From Akkermansia muciniphila (GTDB taxonomy: Bacteria; Verrucomicrobiota; Verrucomicrobiia; Opitutales; Opitutaceae): a stretch of 64,000 bases of DNA. The notes below the pieces were generated by a model. The model made no database searches, was not told the origin of the DNA, and saw only the letters and a list, made by a program, of their open reading frames with translations. Below, in pieces: positions 43,353-53,556 of the stretch (position 1 is the stretch's first letter; every line of letters starts with the position of its first letter). The translations under genes were made by a program, and so were the position numbers. Location of the stretch: the NCBI GenBank assembly GCA_945888375.1, contig CAMCZZ010000001.1:186001-250000 (forward strand), given 5' to 3'.

Positions 43353-45910
43353 ACCCGGTTAATCCCAATCCTCGTCCGGCGGCTTCGCCGCTCATTCGCT
43401 CCGCCGCCATGCTTGCGCTTGTCGCCGTGGTGGTCGTAGTGCTCGGCGCCGTAGCTCTTAACCTACAGCTCCGGAGGGATATCCGAAATCGTGCGGTGGA
43501 TGTGGGCCGGCAGCTCGCTTTTGGAGTAGCACGCTCGGGCTCCGAGGATTTTTGGCGCTTGCGCGAGGAGTTTACCTTCTCCCTTGGCCAGTTGCCCTAT
43601 GCGCAGTTACTGCTGCCTGGTGATGTTCCATCCGACACCCTTGTGCCGGTCCGCCGTTTTCTTTCCCTCAATAAATCTATTCTGCGCGAACTCATCGTCA
43701 TCGGTCCTGATGACCGCGGGCGGTCCATTCGCCTGAGTGGGGACAACTATTTCCACTCGTCCTCGCTGCTGCCTTTCGCGCCTCCCAATCCCACCGCCGA
43801 TACCATCGTGCTTAGCGGCCTTGTCCAGACTGGCGGCGGCGAGGCGCAAGCCCGGGTTTTTGCGGTTATCGATCCGGGTCAGTTCTGGTTCCAGCGGTTG
43901 ATCACTTTCAGCCTCAGCCACCCTGATGTCTGGCTTCACCTGCTGGATTCCGAAGGGCGCACTCTGCTGGTTCGTCACGGTGGCAGACAGGTCCCTTCGC
44001 CGCCTCGTTTTTCCCAGGAAAATATTGGCCTGCTCCAAATCGATGCCCTCGAAGGCTACGAGGGGCGTCTCGTCCATCGCGTCGAACTCGGGGCCTCCGC
44101 GACCTCTTTCATCTCCGCCTACATGCCCCTCAAGCTGGAGAACTGGCAGGGTCAGTTAATCGTCTCCGCTGATGAAAAAGAGGTGACCGGCCCCGCCTTC
44201 AAGGCGCTCGGCTTACTCGCCGCCATGGCCGGTGTGCTGGTTGCGATTCTCTTCGCGATTTTCTTTCTTTTCACGCGCCAGAGCCACCGCAACCAAGTCC
44301 TGATCGAAGATGAACGTCGCCGCATCGCCGCGATCCTGAACACCGTGCAAAGTGGTATCCTGCTCGTGCACGAGCCCAGCGGCCGGATTGTCGAGACCAA
44401 CGCCGCCGCCCTGCGCTTGATCGGTGTGCCTGCCGAAGAACTCGTCCACCGCCGCGTTGACGACTTTTTTCTCCCGGCGGAAGACGGCTCCTCCCCGCGC
44501 TTGCCTTCCGGTCCAGAAACGGAATCCCGCTTCCGCGATCATCAAGGGCGTATCCATACCGTGCTCGCCAACACGGACATTCTCAACTTCCGCGGCACCC
44601 GCTACCTGCTCTGCTCTTTTGTCGATGTCACCCCTTTGAAGGTGACCACCGTGAACCTGCTTCGTTCGCAAGCCTCCCTGAGCGAAACCAACAACCGCTT
44701 GCAGGAGGCCATCCGTGACGCCGAGCGCTCCACTCGCGCCGCCGAGAACGCCAATCGCGCCAAGAGTGCCTTCCTCGCGATGATGAGCCACGAGTTGCGC
44801 ACCCCGCTGAACTCCATCCTAGGGCTTTCTGAATCCCTCGCCGAACGCATCCACGGCCCCCTCACCGAAAAACAGTCCCGCTACCTCGATCTTGTCGTTT
44901 CTAGCGGCCGCCACCTGCTTGACCTGATCAACGACATCCTCGATCTCGCCAAAATCGAGTCCGGCCGGGATGACATCGCGCTCGCCCCCTGCCACCTGCT
45001 CGAGATCTGCGAAAACAGCCTCCAGATAATCCAGCCCATGGCTTCGCGCCGCCGCCAGACCATCGAGTCCACCCTGCCGCCACCGACCCTCCAGGTCCGC
45101 GCCGAACCCCGCCGTCTGCAACAGATTTTGGTCAATCTACTTGGCAATGCGGTCAAATTCACCCCGGAAGGCGGCCTGCTCGGTTTGCGTGTCTCCACGC
45201 TGCGGGAGGAGGTGCACCTCGCGGTCTGGGATCGCGGCATCGGCATCGAGGCCGATCAGATTTCCAATCTTTTCCAGCCTTTCGTCCAACTCGATGCCCG
45301 CCTCGCGCGCGACTACGGCGGCACCGGCCTGGGCCTCGCTCTGGTAAAACAACTCGCCTCCCTTCACGGCGGACGCATCGAAGTCGTCAGCCATCCGGGT
45401 GAAGGCTCCACCTTCACCCTTATCCTACCTCTCCTGCCCGATTCCGCCGTGCCCGTCGCCCCTGTGTCGACCACGCCAGCCGCGCTCCCTGATTTTTCTG
45501 CCCCGCCCTTCTCCGGTCCCCGGCCCCTCGTGCTCATCGCCGAGGATATCCCCGCCAACATCATCCCCATACGCGATTACCTCGAGGCGAAGGGCTGCCG
45601 CGTGGAGACGGCTGCGAACGGCCGCGAAGCGGTGGAAAAGACCGTCGCGCTCCGCCCGGCCGTCGTGTTGATGGATATCCAGATGCCGGTGATGGACGGC
45701 CTCGCCGCCATCCGCCTGATTCGCGCCCACGCCGACCCTGCCGTCGTGCGCACCGCCATCATCGCCCTGACCGCCCTCGCCATGCCGTCTGACCGTGACG
45801 CCTGTCTAAAGGCCGGCGTGCAGGACTACGTGACCAAGCCCGCCAGCCCGCGCTTTGTTTACGAGAAGACCTTGCCATTTCTCACCCGCGCCCTCGCCAA
45901 GCCCGCTTGA
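43349..45910 (+). CDS. Membrane hybrid histidine kinase
   Basis: 853 aa if the TTG at 43349 (TTGA overlap with the lipoprotein stop) is used. A TTG at 43322 and an ATG at 43409 are alternatives. Membrane helix at about residues 22-44, periplasmic sensor to about 290, second helix (LLAAMAGVLVAILFAIFFLF), PAS (ILNTVQSGILLVHEP), HisKA with H481 in MMSHELRTPLNSIL, HATPase (LVNLLGNAVKF, DRGIGIE, GTGLGLALV) and a C-terminal receiver with Asp776 in LMDIQMPVMDG. It should pass signals sensed outside, perhaps via the lipoprotein, to the cytoplasmic kinase or the NarL-type regulator. Confidence 0.9.
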   Translation: MNPVNPNPRPAASPLIRSAAMLALVAVVVVVLGAVALNLQLRRDIRNRAVDVGRQLAFGVARSGSEDFWRLREEFTFSLGQLPYAQLLLPGDVPSDTLVPVRRFLSLNKSILRELIVIGPDDRGRSIRLSGDNYFHSSSLLPFAPPNPTADTIVLSGLVQTGGGEAQARVFAVIDPGQFWFQRLITFSLSHPDVWLHLLDSEGRTLLVRHGGRQVPSPPRFSQENIGLLQIDALEGYEGRLVHRVELGASATSFISAYMPLKLENWQGQLIVSADEKEVTGPAFKALGLLAAMAGVLVAILFAIFFLFTRQSHRNQVLIEDERRRIAAILNTVQSGILLVHEPSGRIVETNAAALRLIGVPAEELVHRRVDDFFLPAEDGSSPRLPSGPETESRFRDHQGRIHTVLANTDILNFRGTRYLLCSFVDVTPLKVTTVNLLRSQASLSETNNRLQEAIRDAERSTRAAENANRAKSAFLAMMSHELRTPLNSILGLSESLAERIHGPLTEKQSRYLDLVVSSGRHLLDLINDILDLAKIESGRDDIALAPCHLLEICENSLQIIQPMASRRRQTIESTLPPPTLQVRAEPRRLQQILVNLLGNAVKFTPEGGLLGLRVSTLREEVHLAVWDRGIGIEADQISNLFQPFVQLDARLARDYGGTGLGLALVKQLASLHGGRIEVVSHPGEGSTFTLILPLLPDSAVPVAPVSTTPAALPDFSAPPFSGPRPLVLIAEDIPANIIPIRDYLEAKGCRVETAANGREAVEKTVALRPAVVLMDIQMPVMDGLAAIRLIRAHADPAVVRTAIIALTALAMPSDRDACLKAGVQDYVTKPASPRFVYEKTLPFLTRALAKPA

Positions 45911-45971
45911 GCAGGGCCCGGTTTCTGCCTTCACCTTCACCCGCCGCGCGCCCATGGTGCCCGCTTTTACT

Positions 45972-46520
45972 ATGTCATCCCCCTTCCTTACCGACGCCCA
46001 GGCCCGCATGAAAAAGACCGTGGACCATACCCTCCACGAGTTTTCCAACATCCACACCGGCAAGGCCAGCCCTTCCATGGTCGAAGGCATCATGGTCGAG
46101 GCCTACGGCGCCATGTCCCGCATCAAGGATTGCGCCGCCATCAGCACCCCCGATCCCCGCATGATTTTGATCACGCCCTGGGACCGCAGCCTCACCCAGG
46201 CCATCGCCAAAGGTATCCAGATTGCCAATCTCGGGTTCAATCCCGCCGTCGATGGCCAGGTTGTCCGCGTGCCCCTCGCCGACATGTCCCGCGAGCGTCG
46301 GCAGGAATTTGTGAAGGTGGCCCAGCGTCTTGCCGAGGAGGGCCGTGTCCACGTGCGCAATGTCCGGCGCGATGTGATGGAGGGCGTGAAAAAAGCCAAA
46401 CTCCCCGAGGACGAGGCCAAGCGCGTCGAGAAGGATATCCAGAATACCACCGACAAGGCGATCGAGGAGATCAACAAGCACCTCGCCACGAAGGAAAAGG
46501 ACCTGCTCACCGTCGGCTAG
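45972..46520 (+). CDS. frr: Ribosome recycling factor
   Basis: 182 aa from ATG 45972. Family motifs are FSNIHTGKASPSMVEGIMVEAYG, PWDRSLTQAIAKGIQIANLGFNP and VRNVRRDVMEGVKKAK. It splits post-termination ribosomes with EF-G. The frame is open upstream to 45855, but the normal family start matches 45972. pyrH, its usual neighbour, is not here; it instead stands between the signalling cluster and proB. Confidence 0.96.
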   Translation: MSSPFLTDAQARMKKTVDHTLHEFSNIHTGKASPSMVEGIMVEAYGAMSRIKDCAAISTPDPRMILITPWDRSLTQAIAKGIQIANLGFNPAVDGQVVRVPLADMSRERRQEFVKVAQRLAEEGRVHVRNVRRDVMEGVKKAKLPEDEAKRVEKDIQNTTDKAIEEINKHLATKEKDLLTVG

Positions 46521-46631
46521 GCGCGCGCCCTGCGCTGTCGAAGCCCCGAGTTTAAGTTGAAGCCGGCCCCCGGGTTTTCCTGCGGCCACCCGTCCATTCT
46601 TAAACTCAACCTTTCCCGCTTTTTTATCTCC

Positions 46632-47735
46632 ATGCCCGCCCCCGCCCTTCCCCGCCGCGTCGTCGTAAAGCTCGGCACCGGCGTGCTCACCCGTGGCATC
46701 GGGGAATTGAATACCGAACGCGTCGCCGCCCTAGCCGCTGATCTCGCCGCGCTGCGCGCCTCCGGTTCGGAGGTCATCGTAGTTTCCTCCGGTGCCGTAG
46801 GCCTGGGCATGGGGCGCCTGGGCCTAAAGAAAAAACCCGCTGACGTTTCCCGGAAACAGGCCTGCGCCGCCATCGGCCAGAGCCTGCTCATGCAAACTTG
46901 GCAGCGCGCCTTCGACCCCCAGGGCCTCGCCGTCGCCCAGGTCCTGCTCACTCACGAGGACCTCCGCTCCCGCGCCCGCCACCTTGGCGTGAAGGCCTGT
47001 CTAGAGGAACTCATCGACTACGGCGTCGTCCCAATCATCAACGAAAATGACACCGTGAGCGCCGCCGAGATCAAGTTCGGCGACAACGATACCCTCTCGG
47101 CCCTCGTCGCCGGCCTGGTTGATGCCGACCAACTGGTTATTCTCTCCACTGCCCCCGGTTTGATCGACTTGAAGGGCACCGGCCAAATCCTGCCCGTGGT
47201 CGAGAAGATCACCCCCGAGATCGAGGCCATGGCGGGTGGCACCACCGACGTCACCGCCACCGGCGGGATGATTTCAAAGATTACCGCCGCCAAGATCGCT
47301 CTCCGCGCGGGCTGCGGCGTCTTCATCGCCAGTGGCGCCGAGCCCTGTGTCCTCGCCCGCCTGTTCCGCGGGGATAACCCCGGCACCTATTTCGTCCCCG
47401 CCGGCGTCCCCCTCGAGTCCCGCAAACGCTGGATCGCCCACTACCAGCGCCCCACCGGTCATATCCTGATCAACGCCTGCGCCGTCCCCGTGCTGCGTGA
47501 TCAAGGCCGCAGCCTGCTGGCCGTCGGCGTCACTGGCGCACGCGGCCGCTTCAACGCCGGCGATATCGTGAACATCGTCGGCCCGGATGAAGCCTTGGTG
47601 GCGCGCGGCGAGAGTGCGTTTTCCGACGCCGAGGTCGCCCGGATCGCCGGACTGGCGAGCGGGCAAGTCCGTCCGCTGTTCCCGGACCGTAAACGGCTTG
47701 AAGTCGTCCATCGCGACAACCTGGTGGTGCTCTGA
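46632..47735 (+). CDS. proB: Glutamate 5-kinase
   Basis: 367 aa from ATG 46632. The amino acid kinase domain has VVVKLGTGVLTRG, VSSGAVGLGM, NENDTVSAAEIKFGDNDTLSALVA and GTGGMxSK-like DVTATGGMISKITAAK. The C-terminal PUA domain (about 275-355) includes GRSLLAVGVTGARG and FNAGDIV. It makes glutamyl-5-phosphate, the first step of proline synthesis, and is normally inhibited by proline. proA is not adjacent. No clear terminator is seen in the following 70 nt. Confidence 0.95.
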   Translation: MPAPALPRRVVVKLGTGVLTRGIGELNTERVAALAADLAALRASGSEVIVVSSGAVGLGMGRLGLKKKPADVSRKQACAAIGQSLLMQTWQRAFDPQGLAVAQVLLTHEDLRSRARHLGVKACLEELIDYGVVPIINENDTVSAAEIKFGDNDTLSALVAGLVDADQLVILSTAPGLIDLKGTGQILPVVEKITPEIEAMAGGTTDVTATGGMISKITAAKIALRAGCGVFIASGAEPCVLARLFRGDNPGTYFVPAGVPLESRKRWIAHYQRPTGHILINACAVPVLRDQGRSLLAVGVTGARGRFNAGDIVNIVGPDEALVARGESAFSDAEVARIAGLASGQVRPLFPDRKRLEVVHRDNLVVL

Positions 47736-48187
47736 ATCACCTCAGCCCTAGGGGCGGACTTGGGCCTTTCCATCTTAGCCAGGAGCATACAGTGGCGCGG
47801 GTCGCAATGAGGCGAATTTACGGCGCCTTTCGGTGGGGCCCTTGGCTCGAAATACCCTCAGGGTAATGTTCGCCCTGCGGGCTCATCCTCCGCCTACGGC
47901 TCCGGGCTGCGCCCTCTCTGCTTCGCTCCGTCCTTCGCCTGGTCCGCACCGAAATGCGCTCGCCCCCGCGCCCCGCTGCTCTGCCGTCCAGCTGAATGAT
48001 CCCGGCTGGGCCCATGCAAGCGGCCCGCGCATGCAGACGCGGAAAAACCCGTTGCGCCGCGCGTGGCTTTGCGCGTCGATGCGTTTCCTCTATCACTTTA
48101 CCTCTTCGGCGGACGCCCGGCGTTTGTTTCCCGGCTCGTTTCCCGTTTTCAAAATCCACCGTCCTCCCCCCTTTTCCTCCTTTCATC
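47736..48187. other. Intergenic region with dispersed repeat copy B
   Basis: 452 bases between proB and trpA with no credible gene. It contains repeat copy B (47808-48010). The part just before trpA is a pyrimidine-rich leader (CCTCCCCCCTTTTCCTCC) with no recognisable trp attenuator, tandem Trp codons or riboswitch. Any promoter of trpA should be here, but I cannot point to it. Confidence 0.6.
47808..48010 (+). repeat. Dispersed repeat, copy B
   Basis: Second, longer copy of the repeat at 39395-39514. Shared blocks in order: TGAGGCGA, TCGGTGGGG, CTTGGCT, AAATACCC, CGCTGCTC, CGTCCA, CTGAATG and TCCCGGC. An extra ~80 bp in the middle is GC-rich with many short CCG/CGG palindromes. Confidence 0.7.
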
Positions 48188-48994
48188 ATGGACCGCATCG
48201 CTTCCGCTTTTGCCCGCGCCCGCGCCGAGAACCGCGCCGCTTTCGTCGCCTATCTCTGCGCTGGTGATCCGGATTTTGACACCTCCCTAAGCGCTTGCCG
48301 CGCCCTTCTTCGCAACGGCGTGGACGTGCTGGAGATCGGCGTCCCCTTCTCCGATCCACTCGCGGATGGCTTGACCAACCAGCTCGCGGCTCAGCGTGCG
48401 CTCGAGGGCGGCATGACGATGGCCCGGGTGAATGAGCTCGTCCGTGCCCTGCGGACGGAGTTCCCCGATGTGCCGCTGGTCTTCTACACGTATTACAATT
48501 TGGTTTTCTCTAACGGCACCGATGCTTACGTGCGCGCGGCCAAGGCCGCTGGCCTGGATGGCCTGCTGGTCCTCGACTTGCCTCCCGAGGAGTCTGCCGA
48601 CGTGGCGGCGGCCTGTGCGCGGGAGGGCTTAAAGAGCGTGTTCATCGTGGCGCCGACCACGCCGGCAGCGCGTTTGCCCCGGATCGCGGCGGCGGCGACG
48701 GGGTTTATTTATTACGTCTCGCGAGAGGGTGTTACCGGTGTGCGCGACGCGGTCGCGACCGGTATCCCCGAGGCGGTGGCGGCGATCAAGGCCCACACGG
48801 AGTTACCGGTCGTGGTGGGCTTCGGCATCGGCACGCGCGCGCATGTGACCGAGGTCGCCCGACATGCGGATGGAGTGGTGGTGGGCAGCGCTTTGGTGAA
48901 CGTCATTCGCGACCACCTTGCCGAGCGGTCGGCGATTGCCGGGGCGATGGGTGCCAAGGCGGCAGATCTCACGGCGGGGACCCGGCGCGGTTAA
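48188..48994 (+). CDS. trpA: Tryptophan synthase alpha chain
   Basis: 268 aa from ATG 48188. Catalytic E49 and D60 lie in LEIGVPFSDPLADG at the canonical numbers. YTYYNLVFSNG, LVLDLPPEES, FIYYVSREGVTG and VVVGFGIGT are the other barrel loops of the family. It cleaves indole-3-glycerol phosphate and feeds indole to TrpB. No trpB is beside it, so trp genes are scattered in this genome. The respiratory operon begins 190 nt downstream. Confidence 0.95.
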   Translation: MDRIASAFARARAENRAAFVAYLCAGDPDFDTSLSACRALLRNGVDVLEIGVPFSDPLADGLTNQLAAQRALEGGMTMARVNELVRALRTEFPDVPLVFYTYYNLVFSNGTDAYVRAAKAAGLDGLLVLDLPPEESADVAAACAREGLKSVFIVAPTTPAARLPRIAAAATGFIYYVSREGVTGVRDAVATGIPEAVAAIKAHTELPVVVGFGIGTRAHVTEVARHADGVVVGSALVNVIRDHLAERSAIAGAMGAKAADLTAGTRRG

Positions 48995-49185
48995 ATCCTT
49001 TCAATCCTGGGTTTCAACACACCGGCGGGCCGGCTGGTTGCCGCGAAAGAATAAGTGTCCTGCCTTCGCCCGCCTCGTCTCCCTTCTACGTTTTCCCCTC
49101 TGCGCGAGTTCCTTGGAGTTTTTGTTTTACTTTGGAATCACCGACCGCTCAGGTGCGCGGCGTCTTTAACCAAATTCCGACACAC

Positions 49186-49380
49186 GTGAGCACTCAACAT
49201 ACGCGAAAAACGTTTTTCGCCAAGGCCCTCGCCGGTCTGGCAGGCCTAGGCCTTCTCGGCGGTGCGCGGCTCGCGGCCAAGACCGCCGCCGGCACCGAAT
49301 CCTCCGCTGGCAGTGTCAAGTTACCCTTCCGTATCGAGACCGATACCCGTGCCGTCGCCCGCGAGCCGGGTTCCCTCTAA
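49186..49380 (+). CDS. Small Tat-like leader protein ahead of alternative complex III
   Basis: 64 aa starting at GTG 49186. The N-terminus THTRKTFFAKALAGLAGLGLLGG (residues about 5-25, from QHTRKTFF) resembles a Tat or membrane-anchor signal with only one Arg. A short hydrophilic tail (about 28-64) without motifs follows. It stops 36 nt before actA in the same direction and begins the 12-kb respiratory operon. I do not recognise a family. It may be a small subunit of complex III or an assembly factor. The frame continues upstream to 49132, so the start is uncertain. Confidence 0.55.
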   Translation: MSTQHTRKTFFAKALAGLAGLGLLGGARLAAKTAAGTESSAGSVKLPFRIETDTRAVAREPGSL

Positions 49381-49416
49381 TCTCCCGCGCGTTCGCAGCC
49401 GCCAATTCTCCGGATC

Positions 49417-50073
49417 ATGTCCAACCTGTTTCCCAAGTCGGCCAACAAACTCCCGCTGCAGATCCTGATTTTCATCGGGCTCACCACCGGGATCGTCCTC
49501 GCTGGCGTCACCTACTACGCGACGCCTAAATACAGCCGTGTCGGCTACGCTCCGACCCAGCCGGTGCCCTTCAGCCACGCCCTTCACGCCGGCCAGCTCG
49601 GCCTGGATTGCCGCTACTGCCACAGCAACGTCGAGAAGTCCGGCCACTCCAACGTGCCGACCGCCCAGACGTGCATGAACTGTCATAATCAGATCAAGAC
49701 TGACAGCCCCTTGCTCGCCCCCGTCCGGGAGAGCTACGCCTCGGGCAACCCGGTCCCTTGGTCTAAAATTCATCAAGCACCTGACTACGTTTACTTTAAT
49801 CACTCCGTTCACGTGGCCCGCGGCGTGTCCTGCGTGAGCTGCCATGGCCAGATCAACGAGATGGAGGTCGTGCACCACGCCAAACCCCTCTCCATGGGCT
49901 GGTGTCTGGAGTGCCATCGCGAACCCGAGAAATTTGTCCGCGACCCGAAACTTGTGACCAATCTAGATTGGAAGCATCCCGGCGGCGACGCCGGCCAGCT
50001 CGAACAGGGCAAGAAATTCGTCCACGACTGGAACATCCAACCTCCCCAGAGCTGCTCCGGCTGCCACCGCTGA
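49417..50073 (+). CDS. actA: ActA: pentaheme cytochrome c of alternative complex III
   Basis: 218 aa. One N-terminal membrane anchor (about 12-33), then five CXXCH heme sites: CRYCH, CMNCH, CVSCH, CLECH and CSGCH. His-rich spacing (FSHALHAGQLGLDC; YFNHSVHVARGVSC) gives the axial ligands of cytochrome c7-like folds. ActA takes electrons from quinol via ActB and passes them to ActE or the terminal oxidase. It faces the periplasm. First recognised core gene of the complex III operon. Confidence 0.92.
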   Translation: MSNLFPKSANKLPLQILIFIGLTTGIVLAGVTYYATPKYSRVGYAPTQPVPFSHALHAGQLGLDCRYCHSNVEKSGHSNVPTAQTCMNCHNQIKTDSPLLAPVRESYASGNPVPWSKIHQAPDYVYFNHSVHVARGVSCVSCHGQINEMEVVHHAKPLSMGWCLECHREPEKFVRDPKLVTNLDWKHPGGDAGQLEQGKKFVHDWNIQPPQSCSGCHR

Positions 50074-50088
50074 TCGCCATCCCAGACG

Positions 50089-53000
50089 ATGAAACGCAAA
50101 TTCGACCATTCCGCGCCCGCCAACTCCGAGTCCCTCGCGACCGGTCCGCGTTACTGGCGCAGTCTCGATGACCTCGCCGCCAACCCTGCGGTGCAGGCCC
50201 AGCTGGAGCGCGAGTTCCCTGAGGATGCGGATAACTTGAATGGCGTCGACCGCCGCAAGTTCTTCAAGTTGATGGCCGCCTCTTTTGCCCTCGGCGGCGT
50301 AGGCCTGGCCTCCGGTTGCCGCCGGCCCGAGGCCCATATCCTCGCCTACGGAAAGTCGGTCGAAAATATCATTCCGGGCCTGCCGCTCTATTACGCCAGC
50401 GCCTTCCCGATTCGCCGCAACGCCATCCCCGTGCTCGCCGAGACCCATCAGGGCCGCCCGACCAAGCTGGAAGGCAATCCCGGTTTCGCCCCCTACGGCG
50501 GCGCGACCAACGCCCTCGTCCAGGCCTCGGTCCTCGATCTTTACGATGTAGATCGCGCCACCACCCATACTCTCAAGGGTTCCGCCGCTACCGCCGCGCA
50601 AATCAATGATGTGCTCGCTGCGCTTGGCGCCGAAGCCAAAACCAACCAGGGCGAGGGCTTGGTATTCTTGTCCGAGACCTCTGGCTCGCCCACCCGCGCC
50701 CGTCTTGTGGCAAAACTAAAGGCCACCTTGCCCAAGGCGGTCTGGGCCGAGTATGAGCCCGTGGTCGACGAAGCTCCCGCCGCTGCCGCCGAAGCCGCCT
50801 TCGGTCGTGCGGATATCAAGCCGCTCTATCGTTTCGCCAAGGCCAAGCGCATTCTCTCCCTCGACGCCGACTTCTTCGCCGCCGAGGCTGGCGCACTCGC
50901 CTACGCCCGCGATTTCGCCAAGGGCCGCAAAGCACTCACCAAGGACGCTGAGCTCAACCGTCTCTACGCGATCGAAAGCACCTTCACCCTTACCGGTTCG
51001 ATGGCGGACCACCGCCTGCGCCTCGCCAGCAGTCACCTCCTCGCCTTTGCCGCCGCCCTCGCTGGTCGAGTCACTGGTTTGGATGTTTTCTCCAGCCTCG
51101 CCCAGGGGCTTGATTTCAAGGATAAGGACAAATGGCTTGCCGCTGCGGCCGCCGACTTGCTGGCCCACAAGGGCGAGAGCGTCGTCATCGCTGGCGCCCA
51201 CCTGCCGGCTGAGGTGCACGCTATCGTCTATGCGATCAATGTCGCGCTGGGCGCCATCGGACATACCGTTGATTTCGTCGCGGTCCCTGCGGCTCCCGCT
51301 TCCGGCATTACCGAGGTGGCCAAGGTTCTTGCCAGCGGTGCCGTCAAGACCCTCGTGCTTCTCGGCGGTAATCCGGCTTACAACGCTCCCGCCGATCTCG
51401 GATTTGCTTCCGCCATAGCCAAAGCCGGCCAAGTGATTCGCCTTGGTTATCACGTTGACGAGACCGCGGCCGCCGCGCCCGCCGGAGTGTTTCTCGCCGC
51501 CGCCCACTACCTCGAGTCGTGGGGCGACGCCCGCACTGCCGACGGCACCATCGTCCCGATCCAGCCCATGATCCTGCCCTTGTTCGGCGGGGTCACCGAG
51601 ATCGAGGTGTTGGCCCGCATCCTTGGTGAGGCCAAGGCCGACGGCTACTCCCTCGTTTACGAGACCATTTCCACCCTGCCCGGCGTCGCCGGCGACAAGG
51701 GTTTCCGCCAGTTCCTGCACGACGGACTGCTCGCCGATTCATCCTACCCGAAGGTCACGGTCAATTTCTCAGCCCGTGGCGTGAGCAAGCTGCTTTCCGC
51801 CGCTGCCGCTCCGGCCGTGGTGAGCGAGGAGAGCCTTGAAGTTCGCTTCGTCTTTGACGCCAAGGTCGATGACGGTCGTTTCGCCAACAACGGTTGGCTC
51901 CAGGAGTGCCCTGAACCGATCACCAAGATTGCTTGGGATAATTCCATCCTCGTTTCGCCGCGCCTCGCCAAGAAGCTCGGCATCGAGCCCGGTGGTTCGA
52001 TGATCCAGGTCGCTCGCAAGGAAAACGCGAACTACACCCAAGGCAAAGAGAAGGCCTTCATCGGTGAGCTCGTGGTCGGCGGACGGACCGTGCGCGGCCC
52101 CATCCATATCCAGCCCGGTCTCTCCAACTGGACCGTGGCGGTGACTCTCGGCTATGGCCGTAAAGTAACTGGTCGTGTCGGTCAGAATGTAGGTTTCGAC
52201 GGCTATGCTTTGCGCGGCACCGACGGTCTGAATGTTGCCACCGGTGCCAAGTTAAGCGTTATCCCCGGCGAATTTTATCTTTTGGCCAACACGCAGGAAC
52301 ACTGGTCCATGGAAGGCCGTGACATTGTTCGCGAGGCCAACCTGGAAGAGTTCCGCGCCAATCCCGGTTTCGCTGCCGAGATGGGCATGGAGTCCCATGT
52401 GCCCCCTACCTACGGGGATCTTACTCCTTCGGAATTTGCCAAGCTTTCTCGCGAAGAGCGCGCCAAGATTACCGCCGAGCGCGCCAGCACCACCCCGCGC
52501 GGTGGCTCCCTGATGGAGTCACCGGATTTTTCCGGTCCCAAGGCCTTCCTCGACGGCGTGCACCAGTGGGGCATGTCCATCGACCTCAATACTTGCATTG
52601 GTTGCAGCGCATGCGTGATCGCTTGCCAGGCCGAGAATAACATCCCCATCGTCGGCAAGGATCAAGTCCTCCGCGGTCGCGAGATGCACTGGATCCGTCT
52701 GGATCGCTATTACTCCGACGGCAAGATCGAGGCCGGCGCCTTCGGCGGCGAAGGCAACGCCGAGCTGCCCGAAGATCCCCAAGTTTCGCTCCAGCCCGTG
52801 GCCTGCATGCACTGCGAACTCGCGCCCTGCGAGACGGTGTGCCCGGTCAACGCCACCGTGCACGATCAGGAAGGCCTCAACACGATGGCCTATAACCGCT
52901 GCATCGGCACGCGGTATTGCGCGAACAATTGTCCGTATAAGGTCCGCCGCTTCAACTTCTTCGATTATAATCAGCGCCAGCTCGACAGCCTCTACATGGG

Positions 53001-53556
53001 GCCCCTGGGCAAGCAGGGTATGCCTGAGCTGGTGAAGATGGTGAAGAATCCCGACGTGACCGTGCGCATGCGCGGCGTGATGGAGAAGTGCACCTATTGC
53101 GTGCAGCGTATCCAGCAGGCCAAGATCAAGCAGAAGGTCGCCGCCGGCGCCTCCGCTAACGTCGAGATTCCCGATGGTTCCTTCAAGGTGGCCTGTCAGC
53201 AGGTCTGCCCGGTCGAGGCCATCGAGTTCGGCAACGTCAAGGACGTGAACAGCCGCGTTTCCCAGGCCAAGGCCCGCGAGCAGGACTACCAGCTCCTCGG
53301 CTACCTGAATATCCGTCCCCGCACCACCTTCCTCGGCAAGCTGCGCAACCCGAATCCCGAGATGCCCGACTACGCCACCCAGCCCCTGAGCCGTCAGGAG
53401 TATGAGAAGAAGAACCATCCCGCCGGGATGGAACATGGCGGCCACGGAGCCAGCCACTTGGAACAGGGTGAAGGTCACGCCCCCTCCCATGAGGGCCATG
53501 GCGAAGCCAAGCCCCACGCCACGCTCGGAAAATTCTCCTTCGGAGGTAACAGCTAA
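50089..53556 (+). CDS. actB: ActB: molybdopterin-like / iron-sulphur subunit of alternative complex III
   Basis: 1155 aa. An extended Tat signal lies inside the chain, [17 protein letters not shown] at about 54-70 followed by a lipobox-like ASGC (C77), after a ~50-residue N-terminal extension typical of this family. A molybdopterin-oxidoreductase-like domain (about 80-800) has no obvious cofactor Cys/Sec. The ferredoxin domain has four clusters' worth of cysteines: [37 protein letters not shown] and CTYC...CQQVCP. It oxidises quinol together with ActC. ActB1 and ActB2 are fused here. Confidence 0.93.
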   Translation: MKRKFDHSAPANSESLATGPRYWRSLDDLAANPAVQAQLEREFPEDADNLNGVDRRKFFKLMAASFALGGVGLASGCRRPEAHILAYGKSVENIIPGLPLYYASAFPIRRNAIPVLAETHQGRPTKLEGNPGFAPYGGATNALVQASVLDLYDVDRATTHTLKGSAATAAQINDVLAALGAEAKTNQGEGLVFLSETSGSPTRARLVAKLKATLPKAVWAEYEPVVDEAPAAAAEAAFGRADIKPLYRFAKAKRILSLDADFFAAEAGALAYARDFAKGRKALTKDAELNRLYAIESTFTLTGSMADHRLRLASSHLLAFAAALAGRVTGLDVFSSLAQGLDFKDKDKWLAAAAADLLAHKGESVVIAGAHLPAEVHAIVYAINVALGAIGHTVDFVAVPAAPASGITEVAKVLASGAVKTLVLLGGNPAYNAPADLGFASAIAKAGQVIRLGYHVDETAAAAPAGVFLAAAHYLESWGDARTADGTIVPIQPMILPLFGGVTEIEVLARILGEAKADGYSLVYETISTLPGVAGDKGFRQFLHDGLLADSSYPKVTVNFSARGVSKLLSAAAAPAVVSEESLEVRFVFDAKVDDGRFANNGWLQECPEPITKIAWDNSILVSPRLAKKLGIEPGGSMIQVARKENANYTQGKEKAFIGELVVGGRTVRGPIHIQPGLSNWTVAVTLGYGRKVTGRVGQNVGFDGYALRGTDGLNVATGAKLSVIPGEFYLLANTQEHWSMEGRDIVREANLEEFRANPGFAAEMGMESHVPPTYGDLTPSEFAKLSREERAKITAERASTTPRGGSLMESPDFSGPKAFLDGVHQWGMSIDLNTCIGCSACVIACQAENNIPIVGKDQVLRGREMHWIRLDRYYSDGKIEAGAFGGEGNAELPEDPQVSLQPVACMHCELAPCETVCPVNATVHDQEGLNTMAYNRCIGTRYCANNCPYKVRRFNFFDYNQRQLDSLYMGPLGKQGMPELVKMVKNPDVTVRMRGVMEKCTYCVQRIQQAKIKQKVAAGASANVEIPDGSFKVACQQVCPVEAIEFGNVKDVNSRVSQAKAREQDYQLLGYLNIRPRTTFLGKLRNPNPEMPDYATQPLSRQEYEKKNHPAGMEHGGHGASHLEQGEGHAPSHEGHGEAKPHATLGKFSFGGNS

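Noticed and set aside
47740-48187. Possible trp attenuator or riboswitch before trpA
   Set aside because: No tandem Trp codons, no terminator/antiterminator pair and no T-box or riboswitch core could be found.
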